Source: Blastobasis lacticolella (lineage: Eukaryota > Arthropoda > Insecta > Lepidoptera > Blastobasidae). From it: a stretch of DNA of 64,000 nucleotides. The stretch covers positions 13,222,001 through 13,286,000 of the forward strand of contig LR990060.1 of assembly GCA_905147135.1 (NCBI GenBank), written 5' to 3'. Of this stretch, positions 30,569 through 41,540 are shown in pieces. The notes under the pieces were generated by a model. The model had not been told where the DNA came from. It did no database searches and saw only the letters and a list, made by a program, of their open reading frames with translations. Position 1 is the first letter of the stretch. Each line of letters begins with the position of its first letter. Position numbers and translations under genes: made by a program.

Positions 30569-31669
30569 AGTCTGCTAAGCTAACCCGCTATATTCGTCGC
30601 TGTCACCCATAACTTGTCACCAACACCATGCGCTTTGATAATATTTATAGTGTGTTTACTGTCGTTCGCATTGAAAGCTATAAAACTAAACGCGGTGATA
30701 TTCCTAAGCCGTTGTTAACATTTTTGTAGCGGTAATCCGTTTAGGCGCATCGTTTGTCATAGTTTCTCTGTTAGCTGTTGATACGTTGAATCACTATTTC
30801 AATATTTTTTACGGGCTTTGTTCCACCACTCGTACTTAAGCTTGCAACTCCTGTATAGCCAGGATCTACTTTAACAGGATTTTAATTTTTCCTTGCTTCT
30901 TATCTTTACAACAGGATCAACAATATAATTGGCATTTATCCTCTTAACTATTATAAATGTAAAATAAGTTGACAGTTTGGCTAAAGTCACAGTCCTATGA
31001 GGATGTGGAAAATTTGTTTGTTGTTGTTAGATAATGGACAATTTTCTACATCACCTAGGAGTTAAATTATCCATGAGTTGTTAAATCGCGGTCTGTTTTA
31101 TTGTATAATTTAATTTGTTTCTAGGATTAATTAATTTAATTTATGTTTTGTCTACATATTGAAGGAATAAGTTAGTATATGCGTCTTAACTGTACTTTTT
31201 TTGTAACATGAAGGATGGGACTAGCTTCCAAGTTACAGGCTCTGCCTAGTTTGGAGGCTAGTACACACTATCTAACTAAGTTATTTAAGAATACTATGTA
31301 TATAACGCTGTTGTAACTTTCTTTTGAAGACATTTAGGCGAATTATTTATTTATTATTTATTTATCTACATCGGCGACCACACAGGACCTGAGTTTTGAC
31401 AGTCAAGTACGCCCGAGGATAGGGTATAGAACACGGTTGCGAATGCCGAAGCCACGAATCACGATTGCGCGAAAGCTTAAAGGACAAGCTAATACTGTCT
31501 TAAAACCCGCAACAAATAGGTTAGGTTACAAACCGGAGATGGACTAAAGTCTAAACAGTGTAGGATAAGGTGCTGTATAGGATTGTGTACAATGCCTGCG
31601 GGTAAAGGTATATGTGTCATTTAAAAAATATGTCTAATAATAAAAATAATTATGACATAATTATTTGTA
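30569..31669. other. Unrecognised AT-rich stretch
   Basis: 31215-31370 ends in a TTATTTATTATTTATTTATC run and may be another retroposon tail. 31508-31520 has a short AGGTTAGGTTA. No gene motif. Confidence 0.4.
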
Positions 31670-31930
31670 GACGTTAATGTCCCGATTGTGCTCTCGCGCA
31701 CGAGGGCCCGGGGTCCACCTTGATTTGGCAGATTAGGTAATTCGAGTGGAGCGACTGCCATCTGACCCCATGACCCGGCTACCAGGGGAACCTGACCAGA
31801 TTGGATCGTGGTTAAGTACATTATATTCACTCGCCTGAATTTGCAGGTTTCATCACGATGTTTTACCTCACCGTAAGAGCATCGGTTTGTATTCAACTAA
31901 TGTACATAACTCAGAAAAGAGACATCGGTA
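31670..31930 (-). mobile_element. SINE B
   Basis: GACGTTAATGTCCCGATTGT to CATAACTCAGAAAAGAGACA. About 20 bp around CATGATCCAGG are missing and there is a short extra stretch AAGTACATTATATT. Confidence 0.85.
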
Positions 31931-32328
31931 ACCGACCCGCCATCTTAGGTCTGCCTAAATATTATTACCGACAACTCATGTTTATAAAACATACTACGTA
32001 CGCCGGCAACATCATAAAATATAGGTAGGAACACCGACTATATAAATAAGTGGATAAATAGGATGCCCGTTTTAACAAAGTTGAAGGTTCAAACGGGCAC
32101 CTGGGACATATAATGACGCACCTAACTCAAGAAACGACTATTCATTCGACTTTGCCTATGTAAGTATCTTGTCAGGGGTCATTTTTTCCCTAAATTGCTG
32201 TGTTTGTTCTCAGGGGACTGGCGAAACTGAAGCTAACGTCAAAGGAGGGATAAGTAGGAATAAAATATAGCTACCTACGTTGAAAAATTATAAAAAGCAA
32301 GAGTTATGATCATGTATTCGTAATTGGA
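31931..32328. other. Unrecognised spacer
   Basis: Contains a GCCCGTTT / AAACGGGC inverted pair at 32063-32098 with an 18-base gap. Nothing else recognised. Confidence 0.4.
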
Positions 32329-32597
32329 GCCGCCCGACTGGGGAAGAATACCGCAGCTAAACAATACTGTTGTGTTTCTGCCGGTGAGTAAGATTTCCAG
32401 TGCTCCATGGGGTGGGGATTTGGGGAACCGTGGCAGTGGAGAGACATTGTCTTTTTGCTGCCAGAGCAACGTGTTATAGAGGTGGGCAACGCGTTGGCTA
32501 TACTCTTGGTGTTGCTAATGTCTATAGGCAGTGGTGACCACTTTCCAGCAGGTGGCCCGCTTGCCTGTTTGCCTACTGCATGACATAAAAAAAAATA
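32329..32597 (+). mobile_element. LINE D subfamily 3, 3' end
   Basis: GCCGCCCGACTGGGGAAGAA, CAGTGCTCCATGGGGTGGGG, AGAGGTGGGCAACGCGTTGG, GTGGTGACCACTTTCCAGCA and GCATGACATAAAAAAAAAT. Same 3' end order as the reverse of 36543-36841. Confidence 0.85.
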
Positions 32598-32790
32598 TTT
32601 TTTTATTGCCTAGGTAGGCACACGGACGGACTGTCCGCCTGATGGAAAGCGGCCACCGTAGTCCAGGACATCTGCAATCTAAGGGAGCGGATGCAGTGCC
32701 GGCCTTTGAGGTACCTGTAGATTTACCATTGCAAAGAATAGACTTCGGGAGGGAGGGCTCACTCCACAACTTGATCGTGCGTGGTAAAAA
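32597..32790 (-). mobile_element. LINE D subfamily 2, tail-to-tail with previous
   Basis: Poly-T start shared with the poly-A end of the neighbour, then CGCCTGATGGAAAGCGGCCA, GTCCAGGACATCTGCAATCT and GTGCCGGCCTTTGAGGTACC. Collinear with 23365-23562. Confidence 0.8.
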
Positions 32791-32848
32791 CTCTCTAGGT
32801 CTACTGTGTGATCTCAGTGAAGATCACTTGCCACATATCGGTGTCATC

Positions 32849-33037
32849 ATCATCATCATATCAGCCAATAGACGCCCACTGCTGGGCATAAGCCTCCCCC
32901 AGAGATCTCCACAAAGGCCGGTCCTGTGCCTTCCGGATTCAGCAGGAACCTGCGATCTTTAACAAGGCGTCAGTCCACGTTATAGGAGGCCTACCCACGT
33001 TGCGTCTTCCGGTACGTGGTGCCTCCACCTCGTGTGT
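32849..33037 (-). mobile_element. RTE-like 3' end (family H), copy 2
   Basis: CATCATCATCATCATATCAG, CTCCCCCAGAGATCTCCACA, GGCCGGTCCTGTGCCTTCCG and GAGGCCTACCCACGTTGCGT match 16655-16800. The ORF part seen there is missing. Confidence 0.8.
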
Positions 33038-33052
33038 CAGGTTCAGATGCTC

Positions 33053-33083
33053 TCGGCGTCAATGTCCCGGTTGTGCTCTCGCT
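33053..33083 (-). mobile_element. SINE B tail snippet
   Basis: GGCGTCAATGTCCCGGTTGT followed by GCTCTCGC, nothing more. Confidence 0.6.
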
Positions 33084-33112
33084 TGCAGTTCATAGCAGGT
33101 AATCAATAAAAA

Positions 33113-33240
33113 AATACATAGCATAAAACCAAGTCCCGCCGTTCGTTTTTATTTATGCTTAGATCTTTAAAACTACGCAACGGATTTTAATGCCCTTTTC
33201 AACAATAGAGTGATTCAAAAGGAAGATCTACAAGCTGGAA
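33113..33240 (+). mobile_element. Helitron-like L, partial
   Basis: AAACCAAGTCCCGCCGTTCG, AAAACTACGCAACGGATTTT and AACAATAGAGTGATTCAA. Both ends are missing. It lies inverted to 33480-33771. Confidence 0.6.
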
Positions 33241-33479
33241 TAAAAGTGTAGACAGGGATATAGTACTAGTACGTAATATACCGTCTATAGACTCCACGTA
33301 CATTTAACAGAATGCCACATACAATATTCTCGCCCGGTAACCCTTACCGGGGCAGCGGCTTTAACCCGCCGACGACTATGATTACTACAGCCCAAATTAC
33401 CGACGCGGCGCGGGTCAGTTGGCCCGTGGAACAAGTTGTAGGCATTGGCGAACAGGTAAGGAATACAAATTATACTTCA

Positions 33480-33771
33480 CTAGTAAACCCGGTGCGACTT
33501 CGTTCTCGAGGCCTACCCCTACCCTACCCCTACCCTACACCTACGCTACACTACACCTACCTTATACCTGCCCTAAACCTTCCCTGCTCCTACTATACCT
33601 ACTCTTTTTGTCTTACTCGTAAACCATTATCTTGAATCACTCTATCTATTATAGAAAACCGCATTTAAATCCGTTGTGTAGTTTAAAAAATCATAAATCA
33701 ATGCATCCTTAGATACATTGGGACAGACGGCGGGAAGCGACTTTGTTTTATACTATGTACAGCTGGTCTAG
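33480..33771 (-). mobile_element. Helitron-like L with CCTAC tract
   Basis: Plus-strand CTAGTAAACCCGGTGCGACT is the reverse of a 3' CTAG end; AAAACCGCATTTAAATCCGT and GGGAAGCGACTTTGTTTTAT follow. 33509-33600 holds a degenerate CCTAC/CCCTA tract. Confidence 0.65.
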
Positions 33772-34058
33772 CCATCTTTGACAGCTCCGCTTGCGTGATG
33801 CATGTATGGTAGAAAGTTCGACTATTTCTACCAACATTGACTCTGATTGTGTAGGATCATCCGCCAATCCGCCTCCTTTGTACACCGCAAGTACGTGAAT
33901 TGTCTATGGACCAAGAATTTCTACCACAAACAGCTAATGTCAGATAACGTTAGCTTATGTCAGATATCGTTAGCTTATGTCAAATCCCATACATTTTTTC
34001 TACCACAAACGATTGTAGATTAACGATTGTAGGTTAACGCAACCTCTTGGCTAAGGCT
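33771..34058 (+). repeat. Repeat O, copy 2
   Basis: Collinear with 6489-6770, but with three units of the 20-bp GTTAGCTTATGTCAGATA.C motif at about 33925-33980. It begins where the Helitron-like element ends, so the border may be the original target of one of them. Confidence 0.75.
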
Positions 34059-34167
34059 GCAGATACTTTGACTTACTCTCACGCTTTTTTCTGAATTTAG
34101 CCAAGTGTAATAAGCGGATATGCCAAAGCACGAAAGCAGTATACGGAATGAGCTGCATATTTTCTGG

Positions 34168-34278
34168 TGAGTCATTCAACGCTGCAACCTCCAATCCGCC
34201 TGCCAAGCGTCGAGAATGGCCTCCACTTATGTGGGGGAGAATTAAGTGCACTGGACTGTTAGGATCTGTTGATGTGTT
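34168..34278 (+). mobile_element. Retroposon C, 3' fragment
   Basis: CCTCCAATCCGCCTGCCAAG, CGTCGAGAATGGCCTCCACT and CACTGGACTGTTAGGATCTG. Diverged and short. Confidence 0.6.
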
Positions 34279-34387
34279 CTGGAAAGGTCTAAGAACACCA
34301 TACTACAATAATAATAATGTGGTTACCTCTTGGATTCGGATCTTACGACGTAGAAATCCCAGTGATCGGTTACAAAAGTGTATAAAA

Positions 34388-34633
34388 AGTAATATTGACA
34401 TTGATGTCCAGGTTGTGCTTTTACAAACGAGGGCCCGGGGTCCGCCTTAACCATGATCCACCGTGACTAACCGTGGTAATAAATCCGACAATATGTGCAG
34501 TGATCCAGAATTTAGCAAATCAGGTAATAACAGGAAAGCGACTGCCATCTGACCTCCGTTACCCTGCTATCAAGGGAACCTGACCAGATTGGATCCTGGT
34601 TACACTTTCAGGCGACTGACCACTCGGCTCCCT
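34388..34633 (-). mobile_element. SINE B with TSD
   Basis: TTGATGTCCAGGTTGTGCTT to ACCAGATTGGATCCTGGTTA and on to a CACTCGGCTC stretch. Flanks GTTACAAAAGTGTATAAAA (34369-34387) and GTTACAAAAGTATAAAA (34634-34650) differ by a 2-base gap, so an old TSD. A small insertion (CGTGACTAACCGTGGTAATA) splits the CATGATCCA block. Confidence 0.85.
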
Positions 34634-34650
34634 GTTACAAAAGTATAAAA

Positions 34651-35406
34651 CAATGCAATCACTAACTTAAATATAGGGCCTTATAAGAAGTTGGCGTTTT
34701 GTATGACGAAATGACAGAAACTATAATTTTCATACAAGCAAATTTTTAATTTTTTTGGAAATGGCTAATTCGATTATAATAAAACTTTGTAAGTATAAAC
34801 AGACAACGTTAACATATTATTATATTGGACGGGACTTGCAGGCGACGTACCAATATGTGTAAAGAACGCGAGTTTAGTTTGAGACAACGTTAAGCTTACT
34901 GATGCCTATAATTACAATTTTTATCACGTCCATTGACTGCTTACCATCAGGCAGACCCTAAGCTTGTTTGTATGAAGTACTTGGGTTAAAGAGGCAAAAC
35001 TGACGACAACTGAATGAGGGCTTTTCAAATCTTTATAAGACATTAAAAAATATATTTTAAATTAATTTTAGGGTCTTACTAGCATTTAAACATACTCTAT
35101 TTTTGAAATCAAGTATTAATTATTGTACAATTAACAACATTGAAACATAAAAGTAAGTAGTGAAAAAAAAACACAAATTTCAAGAACCCAAGAAGAATAT
35201 CAAGAATATTTGTTGACGTAGTTGGGTTTTTGCGTACAATAGAATAAAGAAGTATATATAAATCTCTGGCGATTTTCCGCCTATGGCTTGCCCAGTTGTA
35301 TTATGTGATAGCTTTTACTAGATTGAATGTTATTACTACGATTTGGGCCGACACCACACCTTGGAGCTAGGGACGTTGCGGACGTCTGTGTCCGCATCCG
35401 CAATAC
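34651..35406. other. Unrecognised spacer
   Basis: A short GCTTACCATCAGGCAGACCC at 34942 matches a motif near 5607. No other repeat or gene seen. Confidence 0.4.
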
Positions 35407-35628
35407 AATAAATAATAAATATGCTTGGACAAATTCAGCAGAACATCTAGCCCCAAAGTAAGCAAAGCTTGTGTTATGGATGTTAGTTAACGGATAAACT
35501 ACATATATACCTTTTTTGAATACATACTTATTATACATACTACACCCAGACCGGTAACAGAAATTAAAATCATTCATGGGACCTCTGCATGACAGACCAT
35601 GTTAACTAACTGAACGACTCAGGTCGTC
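35407..35628 (-). mobile_element. SINE A lacking its B box
   Basis: Tail, CTAGCCCCAAAGTAAGCAAA block and head end TGAACGACTCAGGTCGTC are present, but about 30 bp including the B box (GGAATCGAACCC) are deleted, so this copy could not be transcribed by Pol III. Confidence 0.85.
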
Positions 35629-36542
35629 AAATACAAAGTAAAAATAATAATGTAACTTCATGGGGTGTTAACTCATGGGGAGACCATTCAAAAAGTCCTC
35701 AGCGGAAAGTTTGGTCATCCTCGTAAACAAATACATACTCATGAACTTTCAGCCTAAGCATAGCCAATGAGCTGCCACAAGCTACAATTCTTAGTCCTTA
35801 TACACCTTTTGTGCTTCTTCCACATTCATTAATACATCTTATTACACATTTACTTATGACTTCTGACTTGCCTATTTTTGGAGAATATAGATAAATATTT
35901 GAAAAAAAAAAAGGAAAGCTTTAGATACTTCTTAGGTGTTAACAAGATGATTGAAGTAAAGCATTTCAGGACGCCGATTAATTGCAAATTCTACTAGTGT
36001 CAAAACAATACTGAGCTCACTGTAAGTCTGCTTAACGATGTCTCTTTTTATTTTTATACACAGAAACTTTACTGCCAAACAAATCGAACAACTTCCACAA
36101 AAGCCATAAAAAATGACACTACAGGACTATTTTATATTTCAATTCAGATCTTCAATCCGCATCTGCATCCAAAGTCCATTCGCAACGTCCCCACTCTAAC
36201 TTCTTCGCTGGGCGTCGGAGGGGTAAGGGTCGCGGGGATCGTAATGCGAAAGAACACTTTCAGCAAATATCTGGTCCATTCTCTCTGTTTGGGAAAGGTC
36301 AGGCCTCAGGATGTTCATTATTATGTGGGCGAAGTGTTATTTGCGAGAAATATGAAATTTTAGGTGTTGTATCTGCGTCTTCGTAGATTTCATCATCAAT
36401 TTCATACTTAACATTATGATATTTTGACTATGGTTATCGTCGCCTTTACTCATCGTAGCCTATAACAAAATCAAGAATTAATACTAGTCCTCTCCAGGAC
36501 TTAGGTCCTCTCCGCGCTTGGCGCCTGCCAATGCTCTTTAAT
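35629..36542. other. Unrecognised spacer
   Basis: No shared repeat or coding motif found. Confidence 0.4.
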
Positions 36543-36841
36543 TATTTTTTTATGTTATACGGTAGGCAAATAGGCAAGCGGGTCGCCTGATGGAAAGTGG
36601 CCACCACTGCCTATATACATTAGCAACACCAAGAGTATCGCTAATGCGTTGCCCACCTCTATAACACGTCGCTCTGGCAGCAAAAAGGCAAATACCACTC
36701 TACTGCCAAAGCCACGGTTCCCCAAATCCCCACCCCATGGAGCACTGGAAACCTTAGTCACTGGCAGAAACACAATACTATTTAAAAGAGTATTATTTAG
36801 CTGCGATATTCTGTAAGGTGGAGGTACTTCCCCAGTCGGGC
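36543..36841 (-). mobile_element. LINE D subfamily 3, longest copy
   Basis: Poly-T, CGGTAGGCAAATAGGCAAGC, CACTGCCTATATACATTAGC, GCTCTGGCAGCAAAAAGGCA, CCATGGAGCACTGGAAACCT and CTTCCCCAGTCGGGC. Reverse of 32329-32597; the two copies define the subfamily. Confidence 0.85.
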
Positions 36842-36863
36842 AGTTTAATGCGTTTATTACAAT

Positions 36864-37125
36864 ATCATGGCCTATAATAGTCCACTGCAGTACTTAGGGC
36901 CTCTCCCACGAAAGGGGAGGATATTTCCATAATCTCCACGCTTGGCAGGCGGGTTGGAGATCGCCGTGTTATAAATATAACAATGGAAAAAGCTGCTGCC
37001 TATTTCCCAACCTACGGAGACTCTTGATATTTCGTCTTGAATACATTAGTCGCCTTGTGACACCCACGAGTGTAAAGGGTTGGTGTTATTCTACTCTGGC
37101 CTCTGGGGGGCGCTTCCCCCGTAAA
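36864..37125 (-). mobile_element. Retroposon C
   Basis: ATGGCCTATAATAGTCCACT, CTCTCCCACGAAAGGGGAGG, CTTGGCAGGCGGGTTGGAGA, ACACCCACGAGTGTAAAGGG and TCTACTCTGGCC. Nearly complete. Confidence 0.85.
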
Positions 37126-37358
37126 ATAACTTATTTGAATTTGTAAAATTACTAGATAGGTTACGTATACAAACATACATACCATTTTACCTTTTATTTC
37201 ACACTTTTTCCTTTTTACAATATACAGTCTGAAAATTCATCTTCTTAAGTGTTCGCAAGAAGCGGAACAGGAACTCATTAAGTCGAAGTGTGGCTTCTCA
37301 TAAATGAGATAAGAAGTATTAAAATTCAAAATTTTATGGCGCAAAATGTATTTTTTTA

Positions 37359-37480
37359 AATAAATAAATAATCGTGGACAAGTTCACACAGCGCCATCTA
37401 GCCCCAAAGTAAGCAAAGCTTGTGTTATTGGTGCTAGATAACTGATAAACTACTTATACACTTTTAAATACATACTTATT
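37359..37480 (-). mobile_element. SINE A 3' half
   Basis: Tail through CACAGCGCCATCTAGCCCCA to TTAAATACATACTTATTGTA. Cut off where LINE G sequence starts. Confidence 0.85.
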
Positions 37481-37482
37481 GT

Positions 37483-37560
37483 AGCATGTCTGTCTAGGAA
37501 CAACCTATTTACTCTAGCCTTGAAGGCGTCTAGATTATAATATTTATTTATTATTATTAT
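37483..37560 (-). mobile_element. LINE G fragment
   Basis: GCATGTCTGTCTAGGAACAA and CTCTAGCCTTGAAGGCGTCT match 3125-3190, fused to the truncated SINE A. Confidence 0.7.
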
Positions 37561-37662
37561 ATTTTATTTCATAAGAAACACTCACGGTTTCTGATATTAC
37601 GCGTCACAATATTATTAAAACAAATGTGAAATTGGCATAATACAAATATTGTCAAAATGGCC

Positions 37663-37828
37663 GTGTGGTGTCCAGCAGAGTAGAATAGCACTAACTCCTT
37701 ACACTCGTGGGTGTCGTACAAGGCGACTGATGTTTCCGAGGCAAAAGATCTAGAGTCTCCGTTTTGTATTGTTATATTTATAACGCTGTGATTTCCAACC
37801 AGCCAGCCAAGCGTGGAGACCTGGCTAC
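37663..37828 (+). mobile_element. Retroposon C, 5' two thirds
   Basis: GTGTGGTGTCCAGCAGAGTA, CTCGTGGGTGTCGTACAAGG, CCAGCCAAGCGTGGAGACCT. The tail is missing. Confidence 0.75.
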
Positions 37829-38580
37829 CTCTTCAGGTTTTTTAAAATACGATCCTCTTTTTTCTCCACTAAGATGGTAAACAAGCTTACCCACTATAAT
37901 AAGACCACGCTAAGTCCGAATCGCTTATTAAAAAACATCTCTGTATGGAAACTTACGAGTATGACAAGTTTTTTAAAAGTAATAGAACGTCATACATAAA
38001 AGTCATAACAAACAAATTGATTTCTATATAGATTGTTAATATAATAGGCATATAATAGGATTGTTCTTTTTCATTAGTTATGAAAAAAAAATTAAATAAT
38101 GGGAAAAACAATGAAAAAGGAAGTGAGAGAGATAATTTTCAACATGATTAATAATTTAGTCACTCTAAGAGTACAAATTCAAACTAAGTAACTAAATGTT
38201 TACAAGAAGGACTGACAAGGACAGATTATCCCCAGATTATTGCCATATCCACGTTTAATATTTTTACTACTGTCAGTCAATACGGACTTATCATGGTCCT
38301 ATTATATAATATAGATATATGCAAGGAGATAACATAGGTAACGAATGTCTTTGTATATATTATTATGTTGATTTTACGAAGACCTAAAGATTTCAATCTG
38401 ATAAAACTCCTAACTATAAAGTTTTGGAATACTTTTAAAGTTGTACAACTTTTTACAACGGGAAAGTTAACATTTGTGATTGGAGTCTCTAGAGTTCATC
38501 GCTTTTGCGTTTTGTGAGAAAACTAAGTTTTATGAAGCAGCCCCGGTGGCAGCATGCTTGCGAGAACTTCAGATAACGAA
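37829..38580. other. Unrecognised spacer
   Basis: AT-rich; no feature supported. Confidence 0.4.
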
Positions 38581-38656
38581 GGCCCGAGAGATAACAAAAG
38601 TTGAGCACGCACGCCAATGGTCGTAACTGGATGGGTGACCGTTCCGTGCTTTGAAC
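38581..38656 (+). repeat. 5S rRNA-like fragment, copy 2
   Basis: AGATAACAAAAGTTGAGCAC then GGTCGTAACTGGATGGGTGA and CCGTTCCGTGC. The ACTGGATGGGTGACCG stretch is the clearest 5S-like block in the window. The upstream GCATGCTTGCGAGAACTTC is shared with copy 3. Confidence 0.55.
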
Positions 38657-39145
38657 GTAATTAAACTCCACCGAGATCGTTATTTCTTAGGTGTGAATCC
38701 TAAACCGCTGGCGAAGCGCTGTTAAGCAAGATCTTATGTTGGGCATCCTAACTCTAGGTCGAATTAATCTGGGTCTTCTCCAAAATTTCATCCACAACAC
38801 CCAAATATTCCATAAACTCGAATAAACTCATTTTCAGAAACAAATTAAACCAGCAAACAGCTGTGGGATGACACGCAACTGTCAAATTAGGCGATGCCGA
38901 AGGAATAGAATAGACTATGTTTATTCCAAGATGCAATACAAAATACATAGTACACTAAGATAATCAAATTCTTAATTTTATAGGTATTAATTACATGAAA
39001 AACAAATGGTGGCGATACCTTGTATTAAAATTATGCTGTTGACCGTTTGTAGGGTATGCAGCTAAGTTTTTTCTGACACGGTTGGCGATCTGGTAGATAT
39101 AAACGCCGGGAAGGGTGAGGATTTTTAGGGATCTTAATAAATTTT
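38657..39145. other. Unrecognised spacer
   Basis: The minus-strand 64-codon frame at 38948-38754 has no familiar motif. Confidence 0.4.
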
Positions 39146-39405
39146 GACGACCTGAGTGGTTCAGTGGTCAACATGCCGGTATGCCACGCAAGAGGTCCCG
39201 GGTTCGATTCCCGGCCGGGCAGAAATTGAAATGATGAATTTAAATTTCTGTTACGGGTCTGGGTGTTCTATGTATTATAAGTATGTATTTAAAAGTATAT
39301 AAGTAGTTTATCAGTTATCTAGCACCCATAGTACAAGCTTTGCTTACTTTGGCTAGATGGCGCTGTGTGAATTTGTCCACGATTATTTATTATTATTATT
39401 TATTA
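39146..39405 (+). mobile_element. SINE A, near-intact reference copy
   Basis: Full head GACGACCTGAGTGGTTCAGT, GCCACGCAAGAGGTCCCGGG, TTCGATTCCCGGCCGGGCAG; full body; TTATTATTATTATTTATT tail. Both Pol III boxes are intact. Best copy for a family consensus. Confidence 0.9.
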
Positions 39406-39869
39406 AATCCTGAGCTGGATGGTCAATCGGTTTTCTGGCTACCAGACGTACTGCGCGTTATTGGATTCGGACTGTCCCCACAAATCGACACCGTAAACCA
39501 AACCACTTCTTAACTTAAGGCATTACCTAACGGCACTAGATAATTCCTAGCAGTTGGTAAAACGTGTTTTTGTCTTAAGCATTTCTTTAGTAATTGGGCA
39601 TCAGATTTAAGCGGTTTCTATGGTTAGTGAAAACGGAAATAAGGCTGGTTTTAAGGTTCGGGAGCTGACTAGCACCATGTGACCTTTTTTTTGTTCACCC
39701 TTTGCTCGACAATGTCCAATTATGTATCATGAATTGGCATCGTAGAGATGGCCTTGTTACCCTCAGGGAATTGCATTGTATGACAATTTCCAGGGGAATA
39801 AAGTTTGAATTTGGAACCTTACGGGCTTTGTAAAGAGACTTTAGTCGATAATAGTACCATTTCCAACCA
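39406..39869. other. Unrecognised spacer
   Basis: No repeat shared within the window and no coding motif. Confidence 0.4.
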
Positions 39870-39998
39870 ATCTTTCTACAAAAAATGTCCTTACCGTGAC
39901 CTGCAGTTCTACATTTTTGTTGCATGCATCCTGAGTTGTAGATGTCATGGGCGACAGTAACCGCTGCCCATCATGGGTTCTTTGCTTGTTTGTCACTA
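39870..39998 (+). mobile_element. LINE U fragment
   Basis: CAGTTCTACATTTTTGTTGC, GTAGATGTCATGGGCGACAG, TAACCGCTGCCCATCATGGG align with the reverse of 49905-50000 and end in TTGCTTGTTTGTC. Confidence 0.6.
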
Positions 39999-40111
39999 CG
40001 TAGAATAAAAAAAACTTCGAGTTTCGGTGTCGTCTGCCAAGCATCAAGGCAAAACCCGTCCACGATTAAGAAGGAAGCTCTAGTCTACCAGTGGGCTGTG
40101 GAAAGTGATCT

Positions 40112-40387
40112 AGGTCTCGAGTCCGTTAATTTACTCGGTTCGAAATGTAATCCAATTGTAATTGGATCCCAATAGCAGCTTAACGGCAGTTCAAATAGCA
40201 GACTACCAAAAACGCGTAAAACTGCCATTAAAATGCAATTGCGATTCGATTACTATTCAATCGAGCCATTTGTAACAGTAGCTGAATACCAAAAACGTGT
40301 CAAACTGTCATTGAGCTACTATAGCAATCCAATTGCTATTCGATAGAAGCATTTGTCTATAGGCGGGCTCGAGGCCTGGTGTGTCTG
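40112..40387. mobile_element. CTCGAG MITE family R, copy 1
   Basis: Left end AGGTCTCGAGTCCGTTAATT, right end GGGCTCGAGGCCT. The inside holds CAATTG-rich arms and facing CAAAAACGCGTAAAACTGCC / CAAAAACGTGTCAAACTGTC blocks, with CCATTTGTAACAGTAGCTGA. Non-coding, 276 bp, related to 50263-50520. Confidence 0.7.
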
Positions 40388-40667
40388 AAACATGCTATTC
40401 CAACCCCGTATAAAATTCAGTTTGTGAACTTTAAATTTTCCGGCGAGCTCGTTACTTTTATCTTCAATGGATAGAGTGATTTACGAGGTAATTTTAGCTA
40501 CATACCTCTACCTACACACAGATTTGCACAGGGATTGCGAAAATTGTGAGTTTGTATGTAGCGACTGTTACCGCTTACCATCAGGTTCTGGCGATCATTG
40601 CCAGGGTTTCCTGCTCTTTCTCCTTCGCTTTCTCCGGTTTTCAGCATGGCTATCGTTCCACTATAAT

Positions 40668-40750
40668 GAGCTGATCTGATAAATATTAGATTATGGTCAA
40701 GGATCCCGGGCCCTTGTGCACGAGAGCACAACCTTGACATTAACGTCAAG
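40668..40750 (+). mobile_element. SINE B 3' fragment
   Basis: GAGCTGATCTGAT, then ATTATGGTCAAGGATCCCGG, CACGAGAGCACAACCTTGAC and ATTAACGTCAAGG. The flanks TTTCTCCGGTTTTCAGCATG (about 40630) and TTTCTCCGGTCTTCAGCATT (about 40756) are direct repeats. Confidence 0.75.
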
Positions 40751-40857
40751 GTTTTTTTCTCCGGTCTTCAGCATTCTCTCATCGTAATACAAGCACAACC
40801 GGCATTCCAAGATGACGGTGATGAAGCAAAAATCAATCAAAAACAGCCAACCAAGCT

Positions 40858-41022
40858 TAAGCTGTCGATGTCAGGAAAGAGGTGCGGCGGGAGGTCAAAA
40901 AGCGACGGATGCGAAAGCCAATGGCTTACGACACGAGGATGGCAAAGACCGGGAGAAGAATGGGCAGGAAAGCGGACACTGACAGTGGCCGGGATAAGCG
41001 TTAGGACGATGTCGATGATGAG
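40858..41022 (+). mobile_element. LINE I fragment with tail
   Basis: GATGTCAGGAAAGAGGTGCG, GCGAAAGCCAATGGCTTACG, GGATGGCAAAGACCGGGAGA and CCGGGATAAGCGTTAGGACG, ending GATGTCGATGATGAG. Confidence 0.75.
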
Positions 41023-41101
41023 TAATAAATGTAATAATACTGCTGTAGCCGAATTAACGCCGACCAGTAAACTGAATATAACAATATGACCAAATAGGAC
41101 A

Positions 41102-41406
41102 CCGAGGTGTGCCTATTTAGTGCTAGTTGTTATAGACAGAAGTAGAAACTGATACTGAATCGAATACGTTTACAAAATCAGTCGAAGTTCTTATTAAACA
41201 GCAGCTACAATTCGTTAGCGCGATGTAACTTCCCGGCAGCGCTATCTAGTTGCGTCGCGACGAACTATATATATGTATGGGTCGTTACACTGCTAATTTA
41301 TGTCAAATAAACAAACAAAATTACCACGAATTTTATGCGAACGAAGTCGCAGTCAAAGCTAGTTTTAAATAAACGTGAACGTTTCTGTAGCGTAGGCACA
41401 CCGCGG
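41102..41406. mobile_element. Possible DNA transposon remnant, 14-bp TIRs
   Basis: CCGAGGTGTGCCTA at 41102-41115 faces TAGGCACACCGCGG at 41393-41406 with one mismatch. 305 bp, non-coding. No TSD seen and no second copy in the window. Confidence 0.45.
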
Positions 41407-41540
41407 ATAAATCAGCTGGAACTGCTAGCCGCCGGCCGCAGCCATGTAGCCTGCTTATTTATAAATATTTACTGCAAATGACCCGCTCTTTTATGGTACC
41501 GTGGGTGGAAGGGTTCGAAAAGAAAAGAAAGATGAAATAA

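Noticed and set aside
33509..33600. CCTAC/CCCTA tract as telomere-like repeat
   Set aside because: Units are irregular and lie inside a Helitron-like L copy; not the TTAGG motif.
39146..39215. Possible tRNA-Gly gene
   Set aside because: The tRNA-like head continues directly into the SINE A body shared by the other copies.
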